Below are positions 17,718-26,424 of a stretch of DNA of 64,000 nucleotides, piece by piece. How positions within the stretch are numbered: position 1 is the stretch's first letter; the number at the start of each line of letters is the position of its first letter. The stretch is taken from contig NZ_JAWDIR010000022.1 in NCBI RefSeq assembly GCF_046156265.1, positions 310,001 through 374,000 on the forward strand, given 5' to 3'. The notes under the pieces were generated by a model. That model had not been told where the DNA came from. It saw only the letters and a list, made by a program, of their open reading frames with translations, and did no database searches. The DNA comes from CAMDHY01 sp046156265. GTDB lineage: Bacteria > Pseudomonadota > Alphaproteobacteria > Rhizobiales > Segnochrobactraceae. Made by a program: the position numbers and the translations under genes.

Positions 17718-19543
17718 GCCGCGAGGACACCGCGATGCTGGACCGCGTCACCGAGGCCAACGCCGACGCCGGCGCTCCGCCCACCGCGGTCGAACTCGCG
17801 ATCTTCAACAGCCGGATGGAATCGATCACCCGCCGCATGGCCAACACCATGCTGCGCACCGGCCGCTCCGGCGTGATCAACACCGCCCGCGATTTCTCCT
17901 GCTCGCTGGTGACGGCGACCGGCGAACTCCTGTCGGTGTCGGAGGGCTTTCCGATCCACATGCTGCGCGGCGCCGACCTGATGGCGCAGTGCATGGCCGA
18001 GATGCACCCGGTGCTCCAGCGCGGCGACGCCTACCTGCACAACTCGCCCTATCATGGCAACTCGCACGCCGCCGACCACACCGTCATCGTGCCGGTGGTC
18101 GACGACGATGGCGTCCACCGCTTCTCGGTGTTGGCGAAGGCCCATGTCGCAGACTGCGGCAACGCCCTGCCGACCACCTACATGGGCGCCGCGCGCGACG
18201 TCTACGCCGAGGGGGCGCTGATCTTCCCGGCGACGAAGATCCAGTCGGACTACCGCCACATCGACGACATCGTCCGGATGTGCCGGATGCGCATCCGCGT
18301 GCCCGACCAGTGGTGGGGCGACTATCTCGCGGCGCTGGGGGCAGCGCGCGTCGCCGAGCGGGAGATCCTGAAGCTCGGCGCCGAGGTGGGCTGGGCGCGC
18401 TTCCATGCGCTGGAGCGCGCCTGGTTCGACTATTCCGAGCAGCGCATGATCGCGGCGATCCGCAAGCTTCCCGGCGGGTGCGCGAGCGCCGAGAACGCCC
18501 ACGACCCGTTCCCCGGCACGCCGGCCGACGGCATCCACATCCGCGCCGACGTGCAGGTCGACCCGGAGGCGGCGCGCATCGTCATCGACCTCACCGACAA
18601 TCCCGACTGCATGCCGTGCGGGCTCAATCTGTCCGAGGGCACAGCGACGTCCGGGGCGCTCTGCGGCGTCTTCGATTCGATCGAGCCCGGCGTGCCGGCG
18701 AACGCGGGCAGCTACCGCCGCATCGACGTGAAGCTCCGCCGCAACTGCGTCGTCGGCATTCCCGAGCACCCGACGAGCACCTCGGTCGCCACCACCAACC
18801 TCGCCGACCGGCTGGTCAACGCCGTGCAGCGTGCCTTCGCCTCGCTCGGCGACGGCATCGGCATGGCGGACGCCTCCGGCTCCAGCCTGCCGCCCTCGTG
18901 CGGCGTCGTCTCCGGCTTCGATCCGCGGGCCGACGGGGCGGCGTTCATCAACGTCGTCATCCTCGGCGCCGGCGGCGGGCCGGGCACGCCGGTGACGGAC
19001 GGCTGGCTGACGATCGCCTGCATGGGCAACGCCGGCATGCCGTTCTACGATTCGATCGAACTCGACGAGTTGCACCAGCCGATCGTCGTGCAGGCGCGCC
19101 GCCTCAGGACCGATGGCGAGGGCGCCGGCCGCTTCCGCGGCGCGCCGGGAGCGGAGATCGAGTACGGCCCGGTCGATTGCGACGTCGAGGTGGGCTTCGC
19201 CTGCGACGGCGTCGTCCACCCGGCACAAGGGGTGCGCGGCGGCGGACCAGGGGCGCTGGCGGAGGCGTATCTCCGGCGCGCCGACGGCAGCCTCGAGGCG
19301 CTGCCGGGCTCGTCGCAGCTGATCGTGAAGGAGGGCGAGAGCCTCGTCTCGCTGACCGCCGGCGGCGGCGGCTATGGGCCGCCTCAGGAGCGACCGCCGG
19401 CGAGTGTCGCCCGCGACGTGGTGGAGGGGTGGGTGAGCCGCGAGCGGGCGGAGGCGGTTTATGGGGTGGTGCTGACGGCGGAGGGCAGCGTCGACGGAGC
19501 GGCGACGGAGCGGCGACGGGCGGGGCTGGCGGCGGGGGCGTGA
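17714..19543 (+). CDS. hyuB: Hydantoinase/oxoprolinase family protein, HyuB subunit (copy 1)
   Basis: 609 residues. The ATG at 17714 overlaps the HyuA stop (ATGA). Landmarks of the HyuB family are GVINTARDFSCSLV, HNSPYHGNSHAADHT with the metal-binding His residues, KAHVADCGN, EGALIFPATK, PDQWWGDYLAALGA, TSTSVATTNLADR and GAGGGPGTPVTDGW. HyuB is the partner that binds the substrate ring and divalent metal while HyuA hydrolyses ATP. Its C-terminal region is Gly/Ala-rich. A convergent RidA gene follows after a long palindromic repeat. The paralogue at 54014-55804 shares all of these motifs. Confidence 0.92.
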   Translation: MSREDTAMLDRVTEANADAGAPPTAVELAIFNSRMESITRRMANTMLRTGRSGVINTARDFSCSLVTATGELLSVSEGFPIHMLRGADLMAQCMAEMHPVLQRGDAYLHNSPYHGNSHAADHTVIVPVVDDDGVHRFSVLAKAHVADCGNALPTTYMGAARDVYAEGALIFPATKIQSDYRHIDDIVRMCRMRIRVPDQWWGDYLAALGAARVAEREILKLGAEVGWARFHALERAWFDYSEQRMIAAIRKLPGGCASAENAHDPFPGTPADGIHIRADVQVDPEAARIVIDLTDNPDCMPCGLNLSEGTATSGALCGVFDSIEPGVPANAGSYRRIDVKLRRNCVVGIPEHPTSTSVATTNLADRLVNAVQRAFASLGDGIGMADASGSSLPPSCGVVSGFDPRADGAAFINVVILGAGGGPGTPVTDGWLTIACMGNAGMPFYDSIELDELHQPIVVQARRLRTDGEGAGRFRGAPGAEIEYGPVDCDVEVGFACDGVVHPAQGVRGGGPGALAEAYLRRADGSLEALPGSSQLIVKEGESLVSLTAGGGGYGPPQERPPASVARDVVEGWVSRERAEAVYGVVLTAEGSVDGAATERRRAGLAAGA

Positions 19544-19585
19544 ACTATCTGCTGGCGCGTCTGTGAGCCCGCGCTTCCCCACTTG

Positions 19586-19697
19586 AGTCATTCCCGGGCT
19601 TGTCCCGGGAACCCATACGCTGCGCCGATGTACACCCTCTCGGTCGAGCACCCGCTTCACGGTTGCTTGGGTTTCCGGGACAAGCCCGGGAATGACT
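19586..19697. repeat. Long inverted repeat (interspersed palindromic element)
   Basis: A 30-base arm at 19586-19615 (core ATTCCCGGGCTTGTCCCGGG) is repeated in inverted form at 19668-19697 with 29 of 30 positions matching, separated by 52 bases. It lies between the convergent hyuB and RidA genes. The pattern matches the well-known CCCGGGCTTGTCCCGGGAA palindromic repeats dispersed in alphaproteobacterial genomes. Each arm can also fold on itself. It may serve as a terminator or be a miniature mobile element. Confidence 0.8.
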
Positions 19698-19760
19698 TCG
19701 GAGGGGTTGGAGCGAGAGAGTGGAGACCCGGAACCAGCGCTGGGGATCCGGGAGTCCCGC

Positions 19761-20111
19761 CTACTTCGCTGCGATGGCGATGATCTCCACGAACACGTCC
19801 GGGAAGGCCATGCGGGCCTCGCAGGTGGCGCGGCCGGGGGTGTTCTGAGGGTCCACCCAGGCGTCCCAGACGGCGTTCATCTCGTCGTAATAGCGGATGT
19901 CGGCGAGCCAGATCTGTACGCTGAGGAGCTTCGACTTGTTGCTGCCGGCGGCCGCCAGAAGCTCGTCGATGCGCGCCAGGATCTGCCGGGTCTGGTCGGC
20001 GGCGCCAACGCTGCGGTCGGCCGCCGTCTGGCCGCACAGGTAGATGGTGTCGCCATGGACGACCATCTGGGTCATCCGCGGGCCGACCTCGTGACGCACG
20101 ATCTGCTGCAT
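19761..20111 (-). CDS. Rid family (RidA-like) protein
   Basis: 116 residues, short for RidA (about 128). The family segments IYLCGQTA, LLSVQIWLADI and the conserved Arg100 in CEARMAFPDVFVEI are present. In RidA this Arg binds the carboxylate of enamine/imine substrates. RidA deaminases clear reactive 2-aminoacrylate-type intermediates released by PLP enzymes. The presence of a PLP dehydratase and an aminotransferase in the same region fits such a role. The canonical Leu-Pro after the Arg is replaced by Met-Ala-Phe-Pro, so this is a divergent subgroup. It is divergent from the ABC importer, with a candidate GntR site between. Confidence 0.88.
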   Translation of the reverse strand: MQQIVRHEVGPRMTQMVVHGDTIYLCGQTAADRSVGAADQTRQILARIDELLAAAGSNKSKLLSVQIWLADIRYYDEMNAVWDAWVDPQNTPGRATCEARMAFPDVFVEIIAIAAK

Positions 20112-20166
20112 TTTTGGGCTCCTGCTGGGGCTGCTTGATTTTTGCCCGTCGGCGGCGCGCGGCGTG

Positions 20167-20219
20167 TTGACGGACGGCCGAATTCCAGAGCACTATCGCC
20201 GAGTGGATACGAAAATCCA
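20167..20219 (+). promoter_or_regulatory. Promoter region with putative GntR operator (site C)
   Basis: TGGATACGAAAATCCA at 20204-20219 contains a perfect inverted repeat TGGAT-N6-ATCCA and shares GTGGATAC (as its complement GTATCCAC) with site A. TTGACG (20167-20172) and CACTAT (20191-20196) could be the -35 and -10 for the ABC operon starting at 20309, placing the palindrome just downstream of the start of transcription, a repressing position. The RidA gene reads the other way. Confidence 0.45.
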
Positions 20220-20308
20220 ATCTGGATCTTCGCTCCACGCCATGCCGACGACGCGGGGGAACGGCGCCATGCCCACCACCCGACCGCAGCAAGCGGGGAG
20301 GCGATCCG

Positions 20309-20986
20309 ATGGCCGAGACCTTCTGGTCGAGCCTCGACTTCGGCGTCGTCTGGCGCTTCCGCGATGCCCTGTTGATGGGCCTCGGCTTCACGCTGTTCCT
20401 GGCGGGGAGCGGCCTCGTCGGTGGCACGATCCTCGGGGCCGTGTTTGCCGTCCTCCAGTCGTCGCGCCTGTGGATCATCCGCTGGCCGATCCGCGCCTTG
20501 GTCGAGTTCCTGCGCGCCACGCCGTTGCTGATGCAGGCGATCTGGGTGCACTTCGCCCTGCCGCTGGCGCTCGGCTTCACGCTGACGCCGACCGTCAGCG
20601 CCATCCTGGCTCTCACCTTCAACGTTGGCGCCTACACGAGCGAGATCTTCCGCGCCGGCATCGCCGCGATCGACAAGGGACAGGTGGAAGCGGCGCGGGC
20701 GCTCGCCCTGCCGACGCGGCTCGTCTGGACGAAGATCATCCTGCCGCAGGCGCTGCGCCTGATCGTGCCGCCGCTGACGAGCTCGGCGATCTCGACCGTC
20801 AAGGCCTCGACCATCCTGTCGATCCTCGCCATCAACGACCTGATGCGGGTGGCCATGCGCATCAACGGCTTCACCTACCGGCCGGTCGAGCTCTACACCG
20901 CCGCCGCCCTTTTGTTCTTCCTCGTCGGCTTCGCCATCAGCCGGCTCGGCCTCTTCGTCGAGAAGCGGCTGGAGCGCCCGGCATGA
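20309..20986 (+). CDS. Amino-acid ABC transporter permease (HisM/HisQ type), subunit 1
   Basis: 225 residues with about five hydrophobic segments in the inner membrane. A GGGGAGG ribosome-binding site lies seven bases before the ATG. The permease signature is the EAA-type loop KGQVEAARALALPTRLVWTK, and FLRATPLLMQAIWVHFALP is typical of polar-amino-acid uptake permeases. It pairs with the next gene to form the heterodimeric channel, fed by the binding protein at 21735-22541. No ATP-binding subunit is encoded in this operon. Confidence 0.93.
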   Translation: MAETFWSSLDFGVVWRFRDALLMGLGFTLFLAGSGLVGGTILGAVFAVLQSSRLWIIRWPIRALVEFLRATPLLMQAIWVHFALPLALGFTLTPTVSAILALTFNVGAYTSEIFRAGIAAIDKGQVEAARALALPTRLVWTKIILPQALRLIVPPLTSSAISTVKASTILSILAINDLMRVAMRINGFTYRPVELYTAAALLFFLVGFAISRLGLFVEKRLERPA

Positions 20987-21645
20987 ACTTCAATATCGGC
21001 GTCCTCGAAGCGAACTATCCGGCCCTGCTCGGCGGGCTGATGGTGACGTGCCTCGCCACCGCGATCGCGCTGTCGATCGGCTTCGTCGTCGCCGTGATCA
21101 TGGTCGCCATGCGGCTCGGCGGCGGCAAGTGGTCCCGCCGGTTCGCCGACGCCTACCTCACCTTCTTCCGCACGACGCCGGAGATGGTGCTGATCTTCTG
21201 GGCCTATTTCTGCCTGCCGGCGGTGCTCGGCATCCAGATGAGCGGGCTCACCGCCGGCAGCCTGTCGCTCGGCCTCGTCACCGGCGCCTATCTCGCCGAG
21301 ATCTTCCGCGCCGGCATCCAGTCGGTGCCGAAGGGGCAGTTCGAGGCCGGCCGGGCCCTCGGCCTCTCCCGCTTTGCCTTGTGGACGCGCGTGGTGCTCC
21401 CGCAGGGCGTTCCCCTGATGACGCCGCCGTTCATCAACTATCTGACCGAGCTCATCAAGAACACGACGCTGCTCGCCGCGATCGGCGTCGCCGAGCTCGC
21501 CTATGTCGCCTACAACCTCGGCGCCCAGACCTTTCGTTACTTCGAATTCATTACCGCCATCGGCATCGGTTATTTCCTCATCATCTTTCCGATTAGCCTG
21601 CTGTCCCGTCGCCTGGAGAAGACCCGGCGGCAGGCCGCGATGTGA
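20983..21645 (+). CDS. Amino-acid ABC transporter permease, subunit 2
   Basis: 220 residues. The start overlaps the stop of the first permease (ATGA). Hydrophobic segments lie near residues 15-37, 65-90 and 180-205, with the EAA-type loop KGQFEAGRALGLSRFALWTR and FFRTTPEMVLIFWAYF before it, marking a polar-amino-acid-type inner-membrane permease. It is followed after 89 bases by the periplasmic binding protein. Substrate specificity cannot be read from the permease. The context of dehydratase, aminotransferase and hydantoinase suggests an amino-acid-like or cyclic amide substrate. Confidence 0.93.
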   Translation: MNFNIGVLEANYPALLGGLMVTCLATAIALSIGFVVAVIMVAMRLGGGKWSRRFADAYLTFFRTTPEMVLIFWAYFCLPAVLGIQMSGLTAGSLSLGLVTGAYLAEIFRAGIQSVPKGQFEAGRALGLSRFALWTRVVLPQGVPLMTPPFINYLTELIKNTTLLAAIGVAELAYVAYNLGAQTFRYFEFITAIGIGYFLIIFPISLLSRRLEKTRRQAAM

Positions 21646-21734
21646 CGACCGCCTTACGCGCGGGCCGCTCGCAGGTCCGCGCCAATGACGAACGGCCGGC
21701 AGCAACGCCGGCGAACCTTCAACGGAGTGGACCC

Positions 21735-22541
21735 ATGAAATGGTTTTCGACCGCCGTCCTGGCCCTGGCGCTGAGCGTCGCCTCGCTCGCCGCCCACGCC
21801 GCCGATGATCTGATCGCCCGCATCCAGTCGGCCGGCGTGCTGCGCGTCGGCATGGCGCCGAGCCCGTCCGACCAGTCGCCGAACCCGGCGACCGGCGTCT
21901 ACGAGGGCTACAATGTCGAGATGGCCGAGGAAGTGGCGAAGATCATGGGCGTCAAGCTCGAGATCGTCGACGCCACATGGGCGACGCTGGTCTCCGGCCT
22001 CGTCGCCGAGCAGTACGACGTCGTCTTCGCCAACCTGTTCGCCACGCCTGAGCGCGCGCTCGTCGTCTCCTTCACCCAGCCCTACGCCTTCAATGGCTTC
22101 ATGGTGATGGTGGCGGCCGACTCGCCGCTCGACTCGCTTGACGACCTGAACTCGCCCGACGTGACGTTCGTCGGCATGTCCGGCTCGGTGGAATCGATCT
22201 TCCCGGCCGAGCTCTATCCGAACGCCAAGATCAGTGTGCTCGTCGGCGAGAACGTCGCCGCCCCCACCCAGGACGTGCTCGCCGGCCGCGCCACGGCGCA
22301 CATGATCGACCCCACCACCTTCACCATCCTGAAGGCGCAGAACCCGGAGCTCGCCTCGAAGGTGAAGCTCCTCAACGGCGAGGACAACCTCCTGAAGCCG
22401 GTCGGCCTCTCCTACGCCGTGCGCCCGTCGGACCTGCACATGCTGAACTTCCTCAACGTCTACATCCAGGACCGCATCAACAACGGGACCTACAAGGCGC
22501 TGCGCGAGAAGTGGTTCACCAAGCTCGGCCAGGCCCAGTAG
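21735..22541 (+). CDS. Periplasmic amino-acid-type substrate-binding protein
   Basis: 268 residues. ATG 21735 is preceded by GGAG at a seven-base spacing and gives a clear signal peptide of 22 residues ending AAHA. The mature protein is a family 3 extracellular solute-binding protein: GVLRVGMAPSPSDQS, YEGYNVEMAEEVAKIMGV and the Asp/Asn substrate contacts in QYDVVFANLFATPERA. The usual TGTT-like Arg-binding segment reads FVGMSGSVES. It delivers its ligand to the two permeases just upstream. It is the last gene of the operon, and no ATPase follows within the window. Confidence 0.93.
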   Translation: MKWFSTAVLALALSVASLAAHAADDLIARIQSAGVLRVGMAPSPSDQSPNPATGVYEGYNVEMAEEVAKIMGVKLEIVDATWATLVSGLVAEQYDVVFANLFATPERALVVSFTQPYAFNGFMVMVAADSPLDSLDDLNSPDVTFVGMSGSVESIFPAELYPNAKISVLVGENVAAPTQDVLAGRATAHMIDPTTFTILKAQNPELASKVKLLNGEDNLLKPVGLSYAVRPSDLHMLNFLNVYIQDRINNGTYKALREKWFTKLGQAQ

Positions 22542-22765
22542 GCTCCGGCCGCCAGCCCCCGGGCCAGGCGGGGCGCGAGCCCGTCAGCCGGTGGGCGGCT
22601 CAAGGACGAGCGACGAGGCGGCCCGTTCCGCGACGGCGGGGCGGGCCTTCGTCGTTCCGGGACGGCAACAGGATGCGCCGGCGCAGGCGCCACGAAGACT
22701 TTGGCCCGGCGCCGCGTATTCTCCTTTGAGCGGCGCCCTCGCGCCCCGTGCCCGGAGACAGTCCG

Positions 22766-23482
22766 ATGACCCGCTTCCTCGCCGCCGTCGCCCCGGTGGC
22801 CCTCGTCGTCGCCGCCCTCGCCGCCGCCCCTGCCACAGCCGACACCTCCACGGCGGGCGGGACGGTCCCGAAGGACCTGCGCGGCACCCGCTATTGCGAG
22901 ATCATCCCGGTCTATCGCGACGGCTTGTCGTTCCGCCTCGAGGTCTACAACACGCTTGGTCAGAACGACTGCCCGCCGGACGTCTGGAACGCCATCGATG
23001 GGAAAAAGCTCGCCGACGAGCTCGGCGCCTTCGAGGTGGTGATGAATGGACCGCGCTTCTGGGTGATGGACAGCATCAGTGCTACCGGCACCACCAAGGA
23101 CGGCGTGACGAAGACCTTCGACGGGCTCGCGGCCACCCAGCGCGCCACCCTGTCGCTGCCCTTCCGCGACCTCCTGCTCGGCCACCGCGCCTACGCGGTT
23201 CGCACCGTTATGCGCGAGACCACCTACCTCTATCAGGCCGGCAAGCCAGTCTACGAGATCACCGACGACGAGGGCCGCGTCTACGTCATGCAGACCTTCG
23301 CCGAGATCGTCGACAAGACGCTGACGATGGATGATCTGGCCGGCCTCGGCGCCAAGCTGAAGCTGCCGGACGGCTGGACCTACTCGACCCGCGTGCTCGA
23401 CGCCGACCTCGAGCTCACCGCCGACGGCGAGGCCTACCTCATCCAGGACGAGCTGCAGAACTCCTACCAGCGCCGCAACTGA
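22766..23482 (+). CDS. Secreted protein of unknown function
   Basis: 238 residues from ATG 22766, which has GGAG eight bases upstream. A signal peptide of about 25 residues ends ATA. The mature protein has two cysteines (44 and 69) in TRYCEIIPVYRD and QNDCPPDVW, likely one disulfide. It is rich in beta-type sequence such as FEVVMNGPRFWVMDS and TTYLYQAGKPVYEI, with no transmembrane segment and no repeats. I do not recognise the family. It stands alone between the ABC operon and the convergent mutT, with 224 bases upstream in which I see no feature beyond GC-rich sequence. A periplasmic or extracellular binding role is possible but unsupported. Confidence 0.8.
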   Translation: MTRFLAAVAPVALVVAALAAAPATADTSTAGGTVPKDLRGTRYCEIIPVYRDGLSFRLEVYNTLGQNDCPPDVWNAIDGKKLADELGAFEVVMNGPRFWVMDSISATGTTKDGVTKTFDGLAATQRATLSLPFRDLLLGHRAYAVRTVMRETTYLYQAGKPVYEITDDEGRVYVMQTFAEIVDKTLTMDDLAGLGAKLKLPDGWTYSTRVLDADLELTADGEAYLIQDELQNSYQRRN

Positions 23483-23510
23483 GCGGCGTTGCGCGGTGGG
23501 GGCCGCGCGG

Positions 23511-23537
23511 CTCTGACGGCGGCCGTCGCGGCCGCCG

Positions 23538-23543
<6 letters not shown>
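23511..23543. terminator. Perfect 14-bp hairpin between convergent genes
   Basis: CTCTGACGGCGGCC (23511-23524), a five-base loop, and its exact complement (23530-23543) form a very stable stem between the secreted-protein stop and mutT. It overlaps the last codons and stop of mutT. There is no U-tract on either strand, so it may act as a bidirectional pause or rho-assisted terminator. Confidence 0.55.
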
Positions 23544-23959
<416 letters not shown>

Positions 23960-23963
<4 letters not shown>

Positions 23964-24727
23964 GCCGCGCTCCCCCTCGTCCGCCGGTAGTCGCCGCGGT
24001 AGGCCTCGGTGAAGCCCATGCGGCGGTAGAGGTCGACGGCGACCGTGTTGCCGGCGAGCACCTGCAGGTAGCCCGTCCGCGCCCCGCCCGCGCGGCCCCA
24101 GGCGAGCGCCGCGCGGACGCAGGCGCTCGCATGGCCGCGGCGGCGGAAGGCGGGGTTGGTGCCGACGTCGAACAGCCCGACGAGGTCGCGGTCGCGCACG
24201 GCGAGCGTCGAGGCGGCAACGGTGCCGCCGTCGACCGCCACCATCAGCGCCGCCTCCGGCACGATGCGCTCGAGCACCGCGACGAGCGCGCCGATGTCGG
24301 CGGCCTTGGCAGAGGCCGTCGTCTTCATCGCCTCGGCCCAGCGGCGGCGGGGTGCTGCGTCCCAGGCCTCGATGCCCGCCGGCATGGCGGCACCATCGGT
24401 CGGCAGCACCATCATCAGCGTCTCGTCGAAGGCCTCGAAGCCGTCGCGCTCGACGAGCGCCACCACGGACGGCGGCGTCAGCGGCGTGATGCGGACGGTC
24501 GGGTCGAGCCCGTGGCGGCGCGACGCCGCCGCCATCGCCGCGAGCCGCGCCTCAGCGTCACGGTCGTCGGCCGGATCGAGGAAGTTGAGGCTGTTGAGGC
24601 GCTTCGACCCATGGCCTGGGGTGCGGCGCAGGAGCCACGTGCCGTCGTGGTGGAGCCGCTCGGCCGGCCAGGCCGAGAGGTTCGCCGTCTCCAGGCGCAG
24701 CACATCCACGGCCGAGGCGCCGTCCAT
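23960..24727 (-). CDS. GNAT family N-acetyltransferase
   Basis: 255 residues. The start ATG overlaps the argJ stop (ATGA) and its own stop overlaps the mutT start. The C-terminal half (about 130-245) is the GNAT fold, with acetyl-CoA motif A in VGTNPAFRRRGHASACVRAAL (RRRGHA P-loop) and motif B in GNTVAVDLYRRMGF. The N-terminal half, with WLLRRTPGHGSKRLNSLNF, resembles the extra domain of two-lobed GNAT enzymes. The acceptor is unknown. The tight coupling between argJ and mutT is the only functional hint. Confidence 0.9.
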
Positions 24728-25968
24728 CAGCTGCGGTAGTCGCCGTTGATGGCGACATATTCCTTGGTGAGGTCGCAGGTCCAGATCGTCGCCTTGCCGC
24801 GGCCGAGGCCGAGTTCGACGCGGATGTCGATTTCCGGCTTCTGCATGACGGCGGTGGCCGCAGCCTCGGAATAGGCCGGGTCGCGGGCGCCTTCGACGGC
24901 CACCCGCACGTCGCCGAACCAGATCGCGAGCTTGTCGCGCTCGGCCGGTTCGCCAGCCTTGCCGACCGCCATGACGATGCGGCCCCAGTTGGCGTCCTCG
25001 CCGGCGACCGCCGTCTTCACCAGCGGCGAGTTGCCGATCGCCATGGCGATCTTCTTGGCCGAGCGGCTGGAGGTGGCGCCCTCGACGGTGACGGCGACGA
25101 ACTTCCTGAGGCCCTCGCCGTCCTTGACGACGAGGTGGGAGAGCTCGAGCAGCAGGGAGTCGAGCGCCCGGCGGAACGGCAGCAGCCGGCGGTCGGCCGG
25201 ATCGGTGATCACCGCAGCACCGCGCCGGGCGGCAGTCCCGGTCGCGAACATCAGCAGCGTATCGGAGGTGGACGTGTCGCCGTCGATGGTGATGCAGTTG
25301 AAGCTGCGCTCGGCGCCGCGGTGGAGCAGCGCCTGCAGCACGGGGGCGGCGATCGGCGCGTCGGTGGCGATGAACGACAGCATCGTCGCCATGTCCGGCG
25401 CGATCATGCCGGCGCCCTTGGCGATGCCGCAGAGCCGCACCTCGGCGCCCTCGAGACGGGCGGTGCGGGTGGCGAGCTTCGGGAAGGTGTCGGTGGTCAT
25501 GATGGCGCGGGCGGCATCGCTCCACGGGCCGTCGGCAAGCCGCGTCGCCGTCTCGTCCAGCACCGCCTCGAACTTGGCCGGGTCGAGCGGCTCGCCGATG
25601 ACGCCGGTGGAGGCGAGGAACACCTGTTCCGGCCGGCAGCCGAGCGTGCGCGCCACCGCGGCGGCCGAGACCTCGACGGTGGTGCGCCCCTTCATGCCGG
25701 TGAAGGCGTTGGCGTTGCCGGAATTGACCAGCAGCGCGCGGGCGTGGCCGCCCGGCAGGTTCGCCCGGCACCATTCGACCGGCGCCGACGGGCAGCGCGA
25801 GCGCGTCGTCACGCCGGCGACCGTGGTGCCCTCGGCGAACGCCATCAGCAGCACGTCGGTGCGGCCCTTGTACTTGATGCCGGCCTGGGCGGTGGCGAGG
25901 CGGACGCCCTCGATCGGCGGGATCTCGGCGACGATGGCGGGCGCGAAGGGGGAAACGGTCACGGACAT
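24727..25968 (-). CDS. argJ: Bifunctional glutamate N-acetyltransferase / amino-acid acetyltransferase
   Basis: 413 residues, the usual ArgJ length. ATG 25968 gives the family opening MSVTVSPFAPAIV. ArgJ transfers the acetyl group from N-acetylornithine to glutamate and, in bifunctional forms, also makes N-acetylglutamate from acetyl-CoA, steps 1 and 5 of arginine synthesis. It self-cleaves before a Thr into alpha and beta chains. Here Thr195 sits in KGAGMIAPDMATMLSF. Other landmarks are LLVNSGNANAFTG, FLASTGVIGEPL and DGDTSTSDTL. The usual Asn of the MIAPNMATML segment is Asp here. The gene heads a coupled run with a GNAT gene and mutT. Confidence 0.96.
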   Translation of the reverse strand: MSVTVSPFAPAIVAEIPPIEGVRLATAQAGIKYKGRTDVLLMAFAEGTTVAGVTTRSRCPSAPVEWCRANLPGGHARALLVNSGNANAFTGMKGRTTVEVSAAAVARTLGCRPEQVFLASTGVIGEPLDPAKFEAVLDETATRLADGPWSDAARAIMTTDTFPKLATRTARLEGAEVRLCGIAKGAGMIAPDMATMLSFIATDAPIAAPVLQALLHRGAERSFNCITIDGDTSTSDTLLMFATGTAARRGAAVITDPADRRLLPFRRALDSLLLELSHLVVKDGEGLRKFVAVTVEGATSSRSAKKIAMAIGNSPLVKTAVAGEDANWGRIVMAVGKAGEPAERDKLAIWFGDVRVAVEGARDPAYSEAAATAVMQKPEIDIRVELGLGRGKATIWTCDLTKEYVAINGDYRS

Positions 25969-26045
25969 CGGCGGGTCATCCGAAAGGCGGGAGGCGCTTC
26001 GGTGTGCCCCACCCCGGGCGGCGGCGCAAGCGCCGGCGGTGCGCC

Positions 26046-26357
26046 TCAGAGCCCGTGGCGGGCCCGCGCCATGCGGCATTCCGCATCGCCCGGCTCGCAG
26101 TCCCGGCAGACCTGCGGACGGACGGCATAGACGGCGCACGACGCCGCGACGCCGATGGCGCCGACCAGCGCCGAGCAGCGGTCGCCATCGCAGCGCATTC
26201 CCGGCGCGCCGTCGTCGGCATAGGCGGCGGGGATCAGCGCCAGTTCGGCGTCGTCCTCGATGGTGAAGCGAGGCCACTCGGCCGAATAGGCGCAGCAGGC
26301 GCCACAGCCGCGACAGTCCGCCTCGGCGGCGTCGACCTCGGGCGCGAAGCGGCCCAT
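26046..26357 (-). CDS. YkgJ-type cysteine-cluster protein
   Basis: 103 residues from ATG 26357. An in-frame GTG further upstream would add about 20 residues and overlap the next gene slightly. It contains CRGCGACC near the N-terminus, then ERCSAL-like and CAVYAVRPQVCRDCEPGD segments. The cysteine pattern (CxxCxxCC ... C ... C ... CxxC) matches the zinc- or iron-chelating UPF0153/YkgJ family. The function is unknown; a metal-binding cytoplasmic role is likely. It lies 77 bases upstream of argJ on the same strand. Confidence 0.85.
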   Translation of the reverse strand: MGRFAPEVDAAEADCRGCGACCAYSAEWPRFTIEDDAELALIPAAYADDGAPGMRCDGDRCSALVGAIGVAASCAVYAVRPQVCRDCEPGDAECRMARARHGL

Positions 26358-26424
26358 CAGGCGGGCCCACCCGTCAGAGAAGGCCGCGCCGGTCCGCGGG
26401 AGCCGCCGTGGCGGCTCCGGCACG

